A DNA stretch of 64,000 nucleotides from Micrococcaceae bacterium (GTDB lineage Bacteria; Actinomycetota; Actinomycetes; Actinomycetales; Micrococcaceae), in assembly GCA_013393415.1 (NCBI GenBank), contig JABXHI010000074.1, positions 1-64,000 on the forward strand, read 5' to 3'. A program made the position numbers and the translations under genes. Of the stretch, positions 26,831-37,060 are shown in pieces (position 1 is the stretch's first letter; each line of letters begins with the position of its first letter). The notes under the pieces were generated by a model, which did no database searches, was not told where the DNA came from, and worked only from the letters and a program-made list of their open reading frames with translations.

Positions 26831-29800
26831 TCGAGTCTCTGGCTGATAACCTGTGAAACGCCGTCACCGCGCATAGACACCCCATAGAGCGCGTCCGATA
26901 TCTCCATGGTGCGTTTCTGGTGAGTGATAATAATCAGCTGAGAATCATTCTGTAACTCTTTGAGAATGGTTAACAAACGCGTCAAATTGGTATCGTCCAG
27001 TGCTGCCTCGACTTCATCCATCACATAGAACGGCGATGGACGCGCTTTGAAGATCGAGACCAGTAGCGCAATAGCCGCGAGCGACTTCTCTCCACCAGAC
27101 AACAGCGAAAGTCGCTTCACTTTTTTACCAGCAGGGCGGGCTTCCACCTCAATACCGGTGTGCAGCATGTTATCCGGTTCAGTGAGCGATAGTCGCCCCT
27201 CTCCCCCGGGGAACAGCGTTGCAAATACGTGTTCGAACTGTGCTGCTGTATCTGCGTAGGCTGCGGAGAAGACCTGCAATACCGTTGCATCAACATCCTC
27301 GATGATCCTGAGTAAGTCTCTACGAGATTCTTCGAGGTCTTGCAGCTGCTGTGTCAAATACTCGTGGCGTTCTTGTACTGCCGCATACTCTTCTAAGGCC
27401 AGTGGGTTAATTTTTCCAAGAGCGCTCAGATTGCGTTTGGCTGAGCGCAGTCGTTTTTCTTGCTCTTTTCTGTCATAGAGAACCGTTTCAGTTGAACTTT
27501 CTCCGACGTCCACCGGCTGATCAGGACCGAAATTCGTCACGAGGTACTGGTGGGAATATCCAAGCTCGGTTAGCGACCGCTCATGTAACTGCTCGAGTTT
27601 GAGCTCTTGCTCTTGCCTGGCCAAACGACGCTTATGCAATTGCTCTTGAAGCTGTGCCAATTCCTTGCGTGAATCGTTGGTGACTTTTTCAGCGGCTTCC
27701 AATTGCGAGCGAAGTGCTGCGTTTTGTTCTTCAAGGTCTTGGTAGTCCGAATCGGCCCTGCGAACGCTCGCTTCGATTCGATCTAGCGCGGCCTCGATAC
27801 CGGAGAGCAGCGCGCTAAGCCTCGAAACAGTGGTGCGTTGTCGTATTAACGCTCGCTGGTACTCTTGCTGGGCAATCGTGGCAGCACTCAGCCGTCGTCG
27901 TGACTGTTCTACTCGCTGTTCTGCTTGCTGTGCCGTGTTCTCAGCAGTGCGGAGCGCCAAACGTGCATCCGTCTCGGCAGCCCGTGCCCTACTTGCCTCT
28001 TGCTCCGCCTGCTGCTGAGCCGCAGCGGCGTTCTCGACTCCTTGCGTGCTTTCGTCAGCATATGTAGCAGCAGCTTGAGCAGCGTCAAAGCGCTCGATCG
28101 CTGTTTCCAGGACTTGCCGTGCTTTGTCGATCTCAGCTCGAAGTCGTGTTTGTTGTTCTTCGTTGCGCTTTCTGGAAGCACTTTGCTGTTCAAGACTCCG
28201 CCGATGTGCAGCTACCCGCTCCCGTAGTGTGGTGACCTGAGACTGGGCTTGTTGGAGTCGCTGATCAGTCTGCTGAACTTCCTTCTGTGCACTCTCATAG
28301 GCGGCCACAGCGTCAGCGTGCTTGAGTTCTACTTCTTCTAGCGCTCGTGAGAGTCGCTGGCTATCTTCCAAGGCGCGATCATAAGCCGCACGTTGTTCTA
28401 GTGAACTGACAGCGCCGGCACCACGAACATCCAGCCATTGAGCGGTTAATACGTGTCCCTGTCGCGTGGCGATCCGAAGATGCGGATATTTGGCTAGAAG
28501 CTCTGTATTTTCTGCAACACGGCGTGCTTCTTCGAAATTTTCTACCAGGATCGAGGAAGCTAGAACGTGCTTTATATGTTCGAAAGCACTTGAACCTTTT
28601 TCACGCGGTGACACAACAGTAGTCGCGATAGTGGCGCTCGGAACACTGCCTTCTGCAAGATCATGCCCTGCTGATCCCGGGTAAAAAATGCGGACATCAG
28701 AGACATCCTGTTGATCCAATGCGCTGGCTGCATTGAGACTGTTCTCAAGACTGTTGAGCCAAAGGCGATCTGTAGAGCCGGCCAGCAGGGAGGCAATCGC
28801 AGTTTCCCAGCCTTGGTCTATATTTAGAATTTCCGAGACGTCCCGTGGCAAATACTCACGAATGGCAGCGTGCGCAGAGCCGGGATCTGGCTGAAGTGAC
28901 TGTTCCAACACCTCTAGGCGAGCTCGTGCAGCACTCAAATCACCTTTTAGACTGCTGACTGAATCATCAAAGTCTCTGAGTTCTTGTCGCGCCTTTTGAA
29001 CTGCCTGCTGGGTCTCTTCCTTTTCTTCTCGAGCCTGGGACAGTTCTGATTCGGCTCGAGTCAAAGCAGCTTCTTGCTCCGCAACCTCATGCTCGGCTTG
29101 AAGCGTTGATTCGTCGCCGTGACTACCGTCTTCAATCAATCGTTGGAGTTCTGCTTTTAAAGAATCCAACTTCGATTCGGCTGCACTTTTTCGGCTCTCC
29201 GCGACAGCAAAAGACTTCTGTTGATCGGCCTCTTCACGCACTATGTGGGTGTGAGTTTCCTGTGCAATACGCGCCTGTCGTTCAGCTGTGCTTTTTTGCT
29301 CCTGCGCTTCCTCGAGCGTAGTCGCAAGCACCTCGATGTGTTTCTGGCTCTTCTCGTGTTCAGCAGTATTCTCGCCGAGCTGTCTCTCCGCTTCTTCTGG
29401 AGTCAGACCGGAGGAAGCTACCGGCGCACGAGAGGCCGTTTTGTAGCGTTCTTGAGCTAGCGCTTGCAGAGATCGATAACGCTCCGCCAGAGCAGTGAGC
29501 TGATGGCGGTGGTCACGCGCGCTAGCGGATGCTTGAGCAGTCTGCGTGTGCTTTTCAGAAAGCTGATGAGCAGATTGCTCGGCGTGTTCGAGTTTCTTGG
29601 AGACCTCTTGCTGACGCTTTTCGAGCCCGTCATCACTGTCGACAAGCTCCTGGAGTTGTTTTGTTTGCGTCACGACATCGTCGGCCAACAGCCTTGCGCT
29701 GGAATCGCGGACATCGTGCTGAATCTGCTGCGCTTTACGCGCAGTCGATGCCTGTTTAGAGAGTGGACCGAGCTGCCGATGAACTTCTTCGGTCAGATCT

Positions 29801-30375
29801 CGAATGCGATCAAGATTTGCTCGCATCGATTCGAGTTTGCGTTCCGAACGTTCTTTTCTGCGGCGGTGTTTCAGGATGCCTGCGGCTTCTTCGATGAAGC
29901 CGCGGCGTTCTTCAGGAGTGGCTTGAAGAATTCGGTCCAGTTGGCCTTGACCAACGATAACGTGCATCTCTCGACCCAAGCCGGAGTCGGAGAGCAGCTC
30001 TTGGATATCTAAGAGACGGGCTGATTCACCGTTGATTTGATATTCAGATCCACCAGATCGGAACAAGGTACGACTAATGGTGACTTCCGAGAAATCTATT
30101 GGCAGTGTGCCATCAGAGTTATCAATGGTGAGATCTACCTGTGCTCGCCCTAGAGCAGAACGGCCTGTCGTACCCGCAAAAATGACGTCTTCCATTTTGC
30201 CACCGCGCAGGTTTTTTACACCTTGCTCCCCCATGACCCATGACAACGCATCGACCACGTTTGATTTTCCTGAACCGTTCGGGCCAATTACAGAAGTAAC
30301 CCCAGGTTCAAAATCAAACGTGGTCTTAGAAGCGAAGGACTTAAAGCCCCGAATCGTGAGGGTTTTGAGATACAT
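26821..30375 (-). CDS. smc: Chromosome segregation protein SMC
   Basis: SMC is the ATP-driven condensin that compacts and segregates the chromosome with ScpA/B. The 1184-residue protein has Walker A near residue 32 (GPNGSGKSNVVDAL), long coiled coils, a hinge at about residues 500-650 (WETAIASLLAGST, VRGAGAVSS), and the C-terminal head with LSGGEKSLAAIALL and YVMDEVEAALDD. In relatives smc follows mutM directly; here an 18-kb glycopolymer island intervenes and wecB ends 23 bases before smc. Confidence 0.97.
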   Translation of the reverse strand: MYLKTLTIRGFKSFASKTTFDFEPGVTSVIGPNGSGKSNVVDALSWVMGEQGVKNLRGGKMEDVIFAGTTGRSALGRAQVDLTIDNSDGTLPIDFSEVTISRTLFRSGGSEYQINGESARLLDIQELLSDSGLGREMHVIVGQGQLDRILQATPEERRGFIEEAAGILKHRRRKERSERKLESMRANLDRIRDLTEEVHRQLGPLSKQASTARKAQQIQHDVRDSSARLLADDVVTQTKQLQELVDSDDGLEKRQQEVSKKLEHAEQSAHQLSEKHTQTAQASASARDHRHQLTALAERYRSLQALAQERYKTASRAPVASSGLTPEEAERQLGENTAEHEKSQKHIEVLATTLEEAQEQKSTAERQARIAQETHTHIVREEADQQKSFAVAESRKSAAESKLDSLKAELQRLIEDGSHGDESTLQAEHEVAEQEAALTRAESELSQAREEKEETQQAVQKARQELRDFDDSVSSLKGDLSAARARLEVLEQSLQPDPGSAHAAIREYLPRDVSEILNIDQGWETAIASLLAGSTDRLWLNSLENSLNAASALDQQDVSDVRIFYPGSAGHDLAEGSVPSATIATTVVSPREKGSSAFEHIKHVLASSILVENFEEARRVAENTELLAKYPHLRIATRQGHVLTAQWLDVRGAGAVSSLEQRAAYDRALEDSQRLSRALEEVELKHADAVAAYESAQKEVQQTDQRLQQAQSQVTTLRERVAAHRRSLEQQSASRKRNEEQQTRLRAEIDKARQVLETAIERFDAAQAAATYADESTQGVENAAAAQQQAEQEASRARAAETDARLALRTAENTAQQAEQRVEQSRRRLSAATIAQQEYQRALIRQRTTVSRLSALLSGIEAALDRIEASVRRADSDYQDLEEQNAALRSQLEAAEKVTNDSRKELAQLQEQLHKRRLARQEQELKLEQLHERSLTELGYSHQYLVTNFGPDQPVDVGESSTETVLYDRKEQEKRLRSAKRNLSALGKINPLALEEYAAVQERHEYLTQQLQDLEESRRDLLRIIEDVDATVLQVFSAAYADTAAQFEHVFATLFPGGEGRLSLTEPDNMLHTGIEVEARPAGKKVKRLSLLSGGEKSLAAIALLVSIFKARPSPFYVMDEVEAALDDTNLTRLLTILKELQNDSQLIIITHQKRTMEISDALYGVSMRGDGVSQVISQRLDQS

Positions 30376-30398
30376 GCAGGAAGGTTAGTTCACTACCG

Positions 30399-31562
30399 CT
30401 AGTTGCCTAGACCGTCATCAAATTCTGCGGCGCGTTCACCAACGCCGAGCAGCTCCGCAATTGCGGATACTGTCCGCTCGCCTGCTTTCCCATCACCGTA
30501 TGGGTTGACCGCAGCAGCCATGGCGTTATATGCATCAGAGTCAGTCAACAAGGTCGTAACTTCGTTGTATACGCGTTCCTCATCCGTGCCGATAAGACGA
30601 ACAGTGCCGGCAGTTACTGCTTCAGGGCGTTCAGTGTTTTCACGCATCACTAGCACCGGTTTGCCCAAACCTGGCGCTTCTTCTTGGACCCCACCCGAGT
30701 CAGTCAGCACAACATTCGAAAGGCTAATCAGATGCGTGAACTGACCATATGCGAGTGGTTCGGTGACCACGACATTCTCTTTTCCTTCGATGAATGGCAG
30801 AACAGCTTCACGCACCACAGGATTCTTATGGGCTGGGAGAACGAATAGGACATCAGAATGCTGATCAGCCAAACGACCGAGGGCTCTACCAACGCCCCGC
30901 ATGGCGTCGCCCTGGTTCTCACGACGGTGAGTTGTCACTAATACAACTTTCTTACCCGCCTCAACATCAGCCGCTACGTCTTTTAACGCGGGCTCGTCGA
31001 AAGGCACCTTCTTATCGACCACGTCGTATAATGCATCGATCACGGTGTTACCAGTGACATACACATCTTCAGGAGTTACTGTTTCGCGCAACAAGTTATC
31101 ACGAGAAACGGACGTTGGCGCCAAGTGCAGGGACGCAAGCTGGGTCGTAATTTTGCGGTTAGCCTCTTCAGGAAAAGGAGAGAAAATATTGAACGAGCGC
31201 AGGCCCGCTTCCGCATGTACAACCGGAATGCCACGGTTGAATGCCGCAATCGCACCAGCAGTCGAGGTGGTCGTATCGCCCTGGACAACCACAGCATCTG
31301 GCTCAACCTGTCCTAAGACTTCGTCGAGACCCGAGATATTCTTAGCCATAACAGCATTCAGAGTCTGGCGTGGTTGGATTATATTTAGGTCATAGTCAGG
31401 AGTGATGCCGAACAATTCGTTGACTTGGTCCAGCATCTCGCGGTGCTGGCCTGTCACTGTAACTAGAGGCTCTAACACCTCTGAAGCATCCAACGCTTTG
31501 ATGATTGGCGCCATTTTTATCGCCTCAGGACGAGTCCCGTATATTGGCATGATTTTTTTCAT
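30399..31562 (-). CDS. wecB: UDP-N-acetylglucosamine 2-epimerase (non-hydrolysing)
   Basis: The enzyme interconverts UDP-GlcNAc and UDP-ManNAc in the cytoplasm. The 387-residue GT-B-like protein shows GTRPEAIKMAP at the N-terminus, the GDTTTS and HAEAGLRS active-site segments, PEEANRK, and the C-terminal DSGGVQEEAP UDP-binding site. With WecC (37061-38305) it supplies UDP-ManNAcA, a precursor of teichuronic acids such as that of Micrococcus luteus. It is the last gene of the island before smc and may be co-transcribed with it. Confidence 0.95.
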   Translation of the reverse strand: MKKIMPIYGTRPEAIKMAPIIKALDASEVLEPLVTVTGQHREMLDQVNELFGITPDYDLNIIQPRQTLNAVMAKNISGLDEVLGQVEPDAVVVQGDTTTSTAGAIAAFNRGIPVVHAEAGLRSFNIFSPFPEEANRKITTQLASLHLAPTSVSRDNLLRETVTPEDVYVTGNTVIDALYDVVDKKVPFDEPALKDVAADVEAGKKVVLVTTHRRENQGDAMRGVGRALGRLADQHSDVLFVLPAHKNPVVREAVLPFIEGKENVVVTEPLAYGQFTHLISLSNVVLTDSGGVQEEAPGLGKPVLVMRENTERPEAVTAGTVRLIGTDEERVYNEVTTLLTDSDAYNAMAAAVNPYGDGKAGERTVSAIAELLGVGERAAEFDDGLGN

Positions 31563-31753
31563 TGATTTTCCTCAGTAAGACGATATTTGAAAGACCGCTG
31601 ACACGATTCCATGGTATCCCGTCGCGAGATTAGCTCGCATTTCGGGCCTTGACGTCTAATCTCGGGCTACCAGCACCCTCCCACCGTTGAAAGAACACGA
31701 TTCAACACTGAGCTGGGATGGTTTAGGTAGTCATACCGGACAGGCGACCTGCC

Positions 31754-33646
31754 TTATGCGATCACGTGATCCAAATTTTTGCCGAACGTCTCTGCAATTG
31801 CGTTCGCCTGGAGTTGGACCTCTTGGATATCCCAAGTGTGCCCATGATCTCCACGGATCTGCATGAAGTTGAAGCGATCAGAGGAATAGACTGTTCCGTT
31901 GGCCTCCGTCACAGTTTGAAGGAACCTAGTATCTTCCCCACGTCCAACATTCTCAAATGGATTCTCAACAAACAGATCTTTCTTACCAACCAATGTGGCA
32001 CCGCTTACGAACCGAGAATACTTATTCTCATGGCCTGGATTCCGAAGGTGCACCGCATTCTCTGCGACTGAGTACATATAGTGCGACATCTTCCCCACCA
32101 CATCAGCTGCAGAGAATTTCATCGCATTGATGCTGTCCTGCAAGTACATGGGAGCGTAAAAGTCATCATCATCAAACTTCGCAACCACGTCGCCCGACGT
32201 CGCAGCAACAAGACTGTTCAGGACACTACCGAGAGACTCCGAACTTGGTTTATGAAGAATTGTAAGATTCTCTAGCCCAAGAGCTTTGGCATATGAAAGA
32301 AGTTCAGTTACATTAGCTTCAAAGCCATGTGTTACCAAGACCAGCTCAGGTGATATATTTTCCTGAGATGCAACCGAGTCGATGACGTTACGTACAAACT
32401 GCGGCCTGTTCGTTGTTGTTACAACACTGACTGCAGGTTGTTTTAGAAGTGGCGACTCGGCGTCGATGCCCACAGTTTTGAAAATATTCATCGCTCTATG
32501 GGCATACGTATGCTTTGACCAAATCTCGCGCTGTGCACTGTGTACCATACGATCACGAACCTGGTGTGAGTTGAGCAGCGCTCTGAGTGTAAACCCCGCC
32601 TGTTCCGCATCGCTCACGATTGGAAGCTGTTGCTCAGTGAAGAAATTCGACATTGCATCGCTGTGTGTCGAGACAACGGGGGTCCCGGAAGCCAGCAATT
32701 CAAAAACCCTGCGGGCACACATCGAGGGGCTATTAACCACAGAATTGACGTTTAGGAAGACTTTATAGTTTTTATAAGCACTCAACATTTTGTCGTAGGG
32801 GAGCGCACCAACGATATTGTTCTCAAATTGTCCAGGAAACTGGTACTTTTCGTTGCCACCGTGATGTCGAGAAAAAATATCGAATCCATAAAGTTTTCGT
32901 TTCTCAACGTCCAATGCCGCGCCAAGCAGTAAGTCCATCTGTTCCCGGCGCTCTGGGTACTTGTGTGAAAAATACATTCCGGCGAACGCAATATCCCGGT
33001 CCCGCGCGATACCTGGAATCTTAATTGGATTATGGATCGAAGGTTGAGCAGCAAAACTCAAACTATTAATTCGGTCGTGGCCAAGGACTTCTTTATACGT
33101 AGGAATCATGTTCGAATCCGAAGTAAACACGAAATCAAATAGTCTTGCCGTCTCGATGAAATCGTCGAAGTGTACCGGATCCTCTTTGTTCCAAAATACG
33201 GTTGGTATATCTTCAGACTGGCAGAATGCGGCTAGTTCACGAAGTTGTGTACTAGGCCCCTTAGACCCGACCATTTTAAACTGCCATGTACCGTGATTTC
33301 CAGCCCATGCTGACTCTACGAAGAGTAGATCAATACCGCGTTCAGCAATTTCTTCTTGCCAGCCGGATGGTGATAGAAGGACCGTTTCAAATTCAGGAGT
33401 CCAAGCCTGCAACGAGAAATCATCAAGAATGACCCCGACACGAATACCCATAAAAGATTTGGGTCTGTCTATTGGTTGGCTTATGGGGTAGAAATCTGCA
33501 ACACTCTCTGGTTGATGTTTTTCCGGTGACGCTTCAACTTGCCGCTGTGCAAGTTCGTTTCGACGGCGCCACTCTCGAAATTGCGCGTAGCCACCCGTCC
33601 TGAGATGCCAAATAGCTTTCCGGACTCGGCTGACTAGTTCAGACAT
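31754..33646 (-). CDS. Two-domain glycosyltransferase: CgeB-like plus GT2-like
   Basis: A 630-residue fusion. Residues about 75-400 resemble CgeB/YkvP-type GT-B enzymes (DIAFAGMYFSHKYPERR, RRVFELLASGTPVVST). Residues about 410-600 form a GT2-type GT-A domain starting VSVVTTTNRPQF, with the metal-binding DDDD motif in VAKFDDDDFYAP. It probably adds two sugars, or adds and elongates, in the wall polymer, on the cytoplasmic face. The start at 33646 is preferred because AAGGA lies 9 bases upstream; an ATG at 33664 is possible. The donor sugars are unknown. Confidence 0.8.
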   Translation of the reverse strand: MSELVSRVRKAIWHLRTGGYAQFREWRRRNELAQRQVEASPEKHQPESVADFYPISQPIDRPKSFMGIRVGVILDDFSLQAWTPEFETVLLSPSGWQEEIAERGIDLLFVESAWAGNHGTWQFKMVGSKGPSTQLRELAAFCQSEDIPTVFWNKEDPVHFDDFIETARLFDFVFTSDSNMIPTYKEVLGHDRINSLSFAAQPSIHNPIKIPGIARDRDIAFAGMYFSHKYPERREQMDLLLGAALDVEKRKLYGFDIFSRHHGGNEKYQFPGQFENNIVGALPYDKMLSAYKNYKVFLNVNSVVNSPSMCARRVFELLASGTPVVSTHSDAMSNFFTEQQLPIVSDAEQAGFTLRALLNSHQVRDRMVHSAQREIWSKHTYAHRAMNIFKTVGIDAESPLLKQPAVSVVTTTNRPQFVRNVIDSVASQENISPELVLVTHGFEANVTELLSYAKALGLENLTILHKPSSESLGSVLNSLVAATSGDVVAKFDDDDFYAPMYLQDSINAMKFSAADVVGKMSHYMYSVAENAVHLRNPGHENKYSRFVSGATLVGKKDLFVENPFENVGRGEDTRFLQTVTEANGTVYSSDRFNFMQIRGDHGHTWDIQEVQLQANAIAETFGKNLDHVIA

Positions 33647-33934
33647 AGAAGAATATTCCTTCATAACGTTAATTGCAAAAAACTTAATTCCACAGAGGAT
33701 TGATAATTCTCAAGTAACAGTAACACAACATCAGCACCAGCTTTGGGACCACTGAGACACCGATACGGCCGAATAAAGAACGAGCATACCAGCTGCTACA
33801 GCGCCATCGAGGAATTATCCAAGGAAATATAGATATTTGACTTATTTGGCCAGCCATTGGACCGCCGAACCCGCGACCTTCGGACATTCCAGCTTCTCTT
33901 TGCGTTTGCCGTTGCTTGTGTCAGGCTGGACACT

Positions 33935-34969
33935 CTATTTATATGCGTCAAAATAGGTGTCGAATTGCTTGCCATTGAGCATGTCGACAAACAGCCGGGC
34001 TTCAGCATCCAGGAACATGTTCCCGAGATACTTATCCATACTGTCAGTAATTTCGCCGACGGCAGTTCCGCCTGGGTGTGCAGTAATCTCACCGAGGTAA
34101 TGTGTCTTTATGCCGGCATGAAAATCAACTCTCACGAATGGCGTTGGCATTGCCAAAGAGATTGTTTTGGCGGCTTCTAGGAGCGAAGGGTGAAATCCGT
34201 TCCCCTCAAATGTCTTTCGTATCCCCCCGAATCTAATGTGGTTGCCTTTGGGATCATAATGGCAAAATTCCAATGCCTTATCTTCGCTATGGCCGCGACG
34301 AATTTCTTGAACTATACCGGGCTCGCCATAGAACATATAGACCTTTAGGTCGTGCGCCGGAAGACCCTGCGCGCCGAGAACTGCTTCTTCTTCAACCCAA
34401 ACTCTTTGTTGGAGGATCTTCGCACCTTGGAGCTCTTCTTTGGCTTCGCCCAATGAGGTGTAGACCTTACCGGTTCGAAAGGATCGAATCCTTTGTGTAC
34501 TTTCAACGTGATAAACGCCTTTCGAGGAATCACCAGCAACGGGTTTGATCACGGAATTTTCATGGAGCGGAAGATCATTGAGGTACTTCCCCGTCGCATG
34601 AGTTTCTGGAACAGCTATTCCAAGCCGCTTTGCGAACTTTCGGTCCTTGAGTTTATCGTTTGAGGCTGGTGCAATCACATACCCTAGTTTTTTCATTCGA
34701 GACTTTGTGTGTCGTGTGTGCGAGATACTGTCCCTGAAGGACACCCCGATCTTATGTGCTACGACGTCATCCAGGATTGTGTATTTGATATCTTTCATAC
34801 TCAATCGCGAGAATGCCTCTGCCAATAGTTTGTTCTTCACTTCAGCGGTGAGGGACGCATCGCTCTTAATAGACTCCGCTATTTTCCAAATGTTGGACAG
34901 CGCCTGCCGATGTGCATTGTTAGCTTCATCAATCGCTATGCTATACCTTTTATGTGGATCTTCACTCAT
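33935..34969 (-). CDS. ATP-grasp ligase, TupA-like
   Basis: A 344-residue protein of the TupA-like ATP-grasp family. The N-terminal helices are followed by the nucleotide-binding VIKPVAGDSSKGVYHV, the E-x-x-V segment QRVWVEEEAV, DLKVYMFYGEP, FVRVDFHAG and the Mg-binding GEITAHPGGT. TupA is needed for teichuronopeptide synthesis in an alkaliphilic Bacillus, so a peptide or amino-acid link to a glycopolymer is the best inference. AAGGAAAAG precedes the ATG. The gene looks AT-richer than the housekeeping genes. It lies between the ABC exporter and a glycosyltransferase. Confidence 0.72.
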   Translation of the reverse strand: MSEDPHKRYSIAIDEANNAHRQALSNIWKIAESIKSDASLTAEVKNKLLAEAFSRLSMKDIKYTILDDVVAHKIGVSFRDSISHTRHTKSRMKKLGYVIAPASNDKLKDRKFAKRLGIAVPETHATGKYLNDLPLHENSVIKPVAGDSSKGVYHVESTQRIRSFRTGKVYTSLGEAKEELQGAKILQQRVWVEEEAVLGAQGLPAHDLKVYMFYGEPGIVQEIRRGHSEDKALEFCHYDPKGNHIRFGGIRKTFEGNGFHPSLLEAAKTISLAMPTPFVRVDFHAGIKTHYLGEITAHPGGTAVGEITDSMDKYLGNMFLDAEARLFVDMLNGKQFDTYFDAYK

Positions 34970-35029
34970 ACGATTCTTTTCCTTTTAACAGCCGACACGA
35001 GAACGGAACACTTATGATGTCTTCGACGA

Positions 35030-35830
35030 CTAACGTGGTTTCTTATATTTTTCCCGGACCTTATCAAGGAATCTAAATGCGTATTCTCTGTTTCCTTGAC
35101 TGAGAGCATATGTGAAGACCGCAAACTGCTCCATTTTGAGTTTAGGGCTGCCGTCCGAAACTATCTCCCCTTCTTCGAGCCAGATAACACGGTTACACAT
35201 CGATTCAATGGCCGATCGAGAGTGGTTCACCAGAAAGACAGTACCGGTTTCCTTAATCATCGAATTCATCGCCTGCTTTGAGCGCTCCTGGAACGTTGCA
35301 TCACCCGTGGCAAGTGCCTCATCCACCATGAGAATTCTAGGTGCAGCAGCCACTGAAATTGCAAAACGCAGTCTTGCCCCCATACCTGATGAATATGTCT
35401 TCATCGGAGCGTATATAGCATCACCGATCTGGGCCAAATCTATGACACGTGGGCGAATCTCTTCAGCTTCCGCCGGTGTATAACCCATCGCCAGAAGACC
35501 GAGCATCACGTTTTCATTGCCTGTCAAGGTGGGCATGAGAGCCGCGTTAACTCCGAGCAGCTGGGGCTTATCTGAAGCAAAAACTTGCCCAGACGTTGGA
35601 GTCTCTAACCCGGCTAAAACGCGTAGAAGAGTGCTTTTTCCCGAACCGTTGCGACCAATTATGCCAATGAAGTCTTTTTCTCGTGCTGCAAACGAAATAT
35701 CCTTGAGTACAGTCTTAGTTGTCTTACGGTAGCGTCCAAATCGACGATCTTCTGGTCTTTCCGTTTTGACTCGGTACTCCATCACTATGTGGTCAGCAAC
35801 AACGGTGAAAGGTGCGTTATTCTCTTTCAC
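35030..35830 (-). CDS. Polysaccharide/teichoic-acid export ABC ATPase (TagH/Wzt type)
   Basis: ATPase of a wall-glycopolymer exporter, 266 residues. Walker A is GRNGSGKST, the signature is YSSGMGARLRFA (the S-S-G-M form of this exporter class), Walker B is ILMVDEALATGD and the switch His is in NHSRSA. The GTG at 35830 is chosen because AGGAGG lies 9 bases before it; the longer frame to 35965 lies inside the permease gene. It overlaps the permease by 14 bases. No carbohydrate-binding C-terminal domain follows, so export is of the TagH-short type. Confidence 0.9.
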   Translation of the reverse strand: MKENNAPFTVVADHIVMEYRVKTERPEDRRFGRYRKTTKTVLKDISFAAREKDFIGIIGRNGSGKSTLLRVLAGLETPTSGQVFASDKPQLLGVNAALMPTLTGNENVMLGLLAMGYTPAEAEEIRPRVIDLAQIGDAIYAPMKTYSSGMGARLRFAISVAAAPRILMVDEALATGDATFQERSKQAMNSMIKETGTVFLVNHSRSAIESMCNRVIWLEEGEIVSDGSPKLKMEQFAVFTYALSQGNREYAFRFLDKVREKYKKPR

Positions 35831-36791
35831 GCGCGTAATCCTCCTCAGCGTTCCAGAAGTACATGAATCCAACAAGTAACAGGCCCAATGCCCACCCTCC
35901 AAGAATGAGCCACGTTGAAGCTTCTGGAAGCGTATTTTCCATGAGTATGGATCTGTAGGCTTCAAGCATTACGTAAATTGGATTGAGTTCTACGATAATC
36001 ATGATCCAGGAATCTTGATCGACGAACCGCGTGACGGGGAAGATGACGCCTGATCCGTACATGAGAACCCTGACAAGAAATGTCACTGCTTGCGTAAAAT
36101 CAGGAAGCCTATAGCCCAACCTGCTAAAGACGAAGGCTATACCCAAGTTGAGAATCACCTGAAGTGCTAAAACAGCGGGCAATGCAAGCCATTCCACACT
36201 CACGCTTACATGTGGAGGTATCAGCAAAATCATGGTCACCATGACAACAATGATGACCAGCTGACTGAGAGTTTCACGAACAACAAGTGAAATAGGGATC
36301 GCAGCTCTGGGAAAAGCGAATGCCTTGATCATTGATTTTGCCCCAGTAATGCTTCTAGCACCTTGCCCAATGACAGAGCTGGTGAATTGAAACATGAGTA
36401 CACCGATGATGATGAAAGCAACAAAGTTTTCCATCCCCCGGCTGACGCCTAGCACGATGCCGAAGATCACCCAGTAAAAAGCTGCGTTTAGCAGTGGACT
36501 CAGCACCAGCCACAGCGGTCCTAGAAAGGTCTCAGACGTCTTGTGGAGGACTTTATTTTTAGATTCTCGCCAAATAAAGTGCCGCCGCTGCCAAAGTTCG
36601 CTTAGATAGTGTTTAAATGAGCTCCGAACCCCCACCGGCTTCAAGTTGCGTGTTTCATCGAGGAGGCTCTCGACCTTGGGACTACTTCCCAAATGAGTCG
36701 TTTCCATCAACGCTAGGTGTTTACGCTCTTGTTTGGCACTCATGTGATCGTGAGGTTCATTATTAGGACCTCGGTCAGATGCTATATACAT
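35817..36791 (-). CDS. Polysaccharide/teichoic-acid export ABC permease (TagG/Wzm type)
   Basis: ABC-2 membrane subunit of 324 residues. A cytoplasmic N-terminal stretch of about 60 residues leads to LSELWQRRHFIWRESKNK and KTSETFLGPLWLVLSPLL, typical of TagG/Wzm, followed by six membrane helices and a final FMYFWNAEEDYARERE. With the ATPase downstream it should flip lipid-linked polymer across the membrane. Several in-frame ATGs (residues 1, 17, 29) make the exact start uncertain. Confidence 0.9.
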   Translation of the reverse strand: MYIASDRGPNNEPHDHMSAKQERKHLALMETTHLGSSPKVESLLDETRNLKPVGVRSSFKHYLSELWQRRHFIWRESKNKVLHKTSETFLGPLWLVLSPLLNAAFYWVIFGIVLGVSRGMENFVAFIIIGVLMFQFTSSVIGQGARSITGAKSMIKAFAFPRAAIPISLVVRETLSQLVIIVVMVTMILLIPPHVSVSVEWLALPAVLALQVILNLGIAFVFSRLGYRLPDFTQAVTFLVRVLMYGSGVIFPVTRFVDQDSWIMIIVELNPIYVMLEAYRSILMENTLPEASTWLILGGWALGLLLVGFMYFWNAEEDYARERE

Positions 36792-37060
36792 TTATACTTT
36801 CCAAGATCGGCAGGTTTCAAGGCTCACAGGAATCATTCCTCTAACAATAACAACACTTCCCATAGCGTATATGGTTCGTCTATTGATCAATCCTTCATCA
36901 CCCCGCGACCACCAAGTGGTGTCCTGCCCAACTTGCTGATGACACGCGGAAGTACAAGAATTTTCGGCTACTCGCCGGACTGAACACTAGTGATATTCTA
37001 CAGCCACCTCAGGAAGGACATCACTTTTCACCATAGCTTCAATCGAACTCTGCCCATAAA

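Noticed and set aside
33684-33887. 67-codon minus-strand frame between the TupA-like gene and the glycosyltransferase
   Set aside because: Hydrophobic and with a weak AGAGAAG upstream, but no conservation evidence; the 33665-33934 gap otherwise shows nothing.
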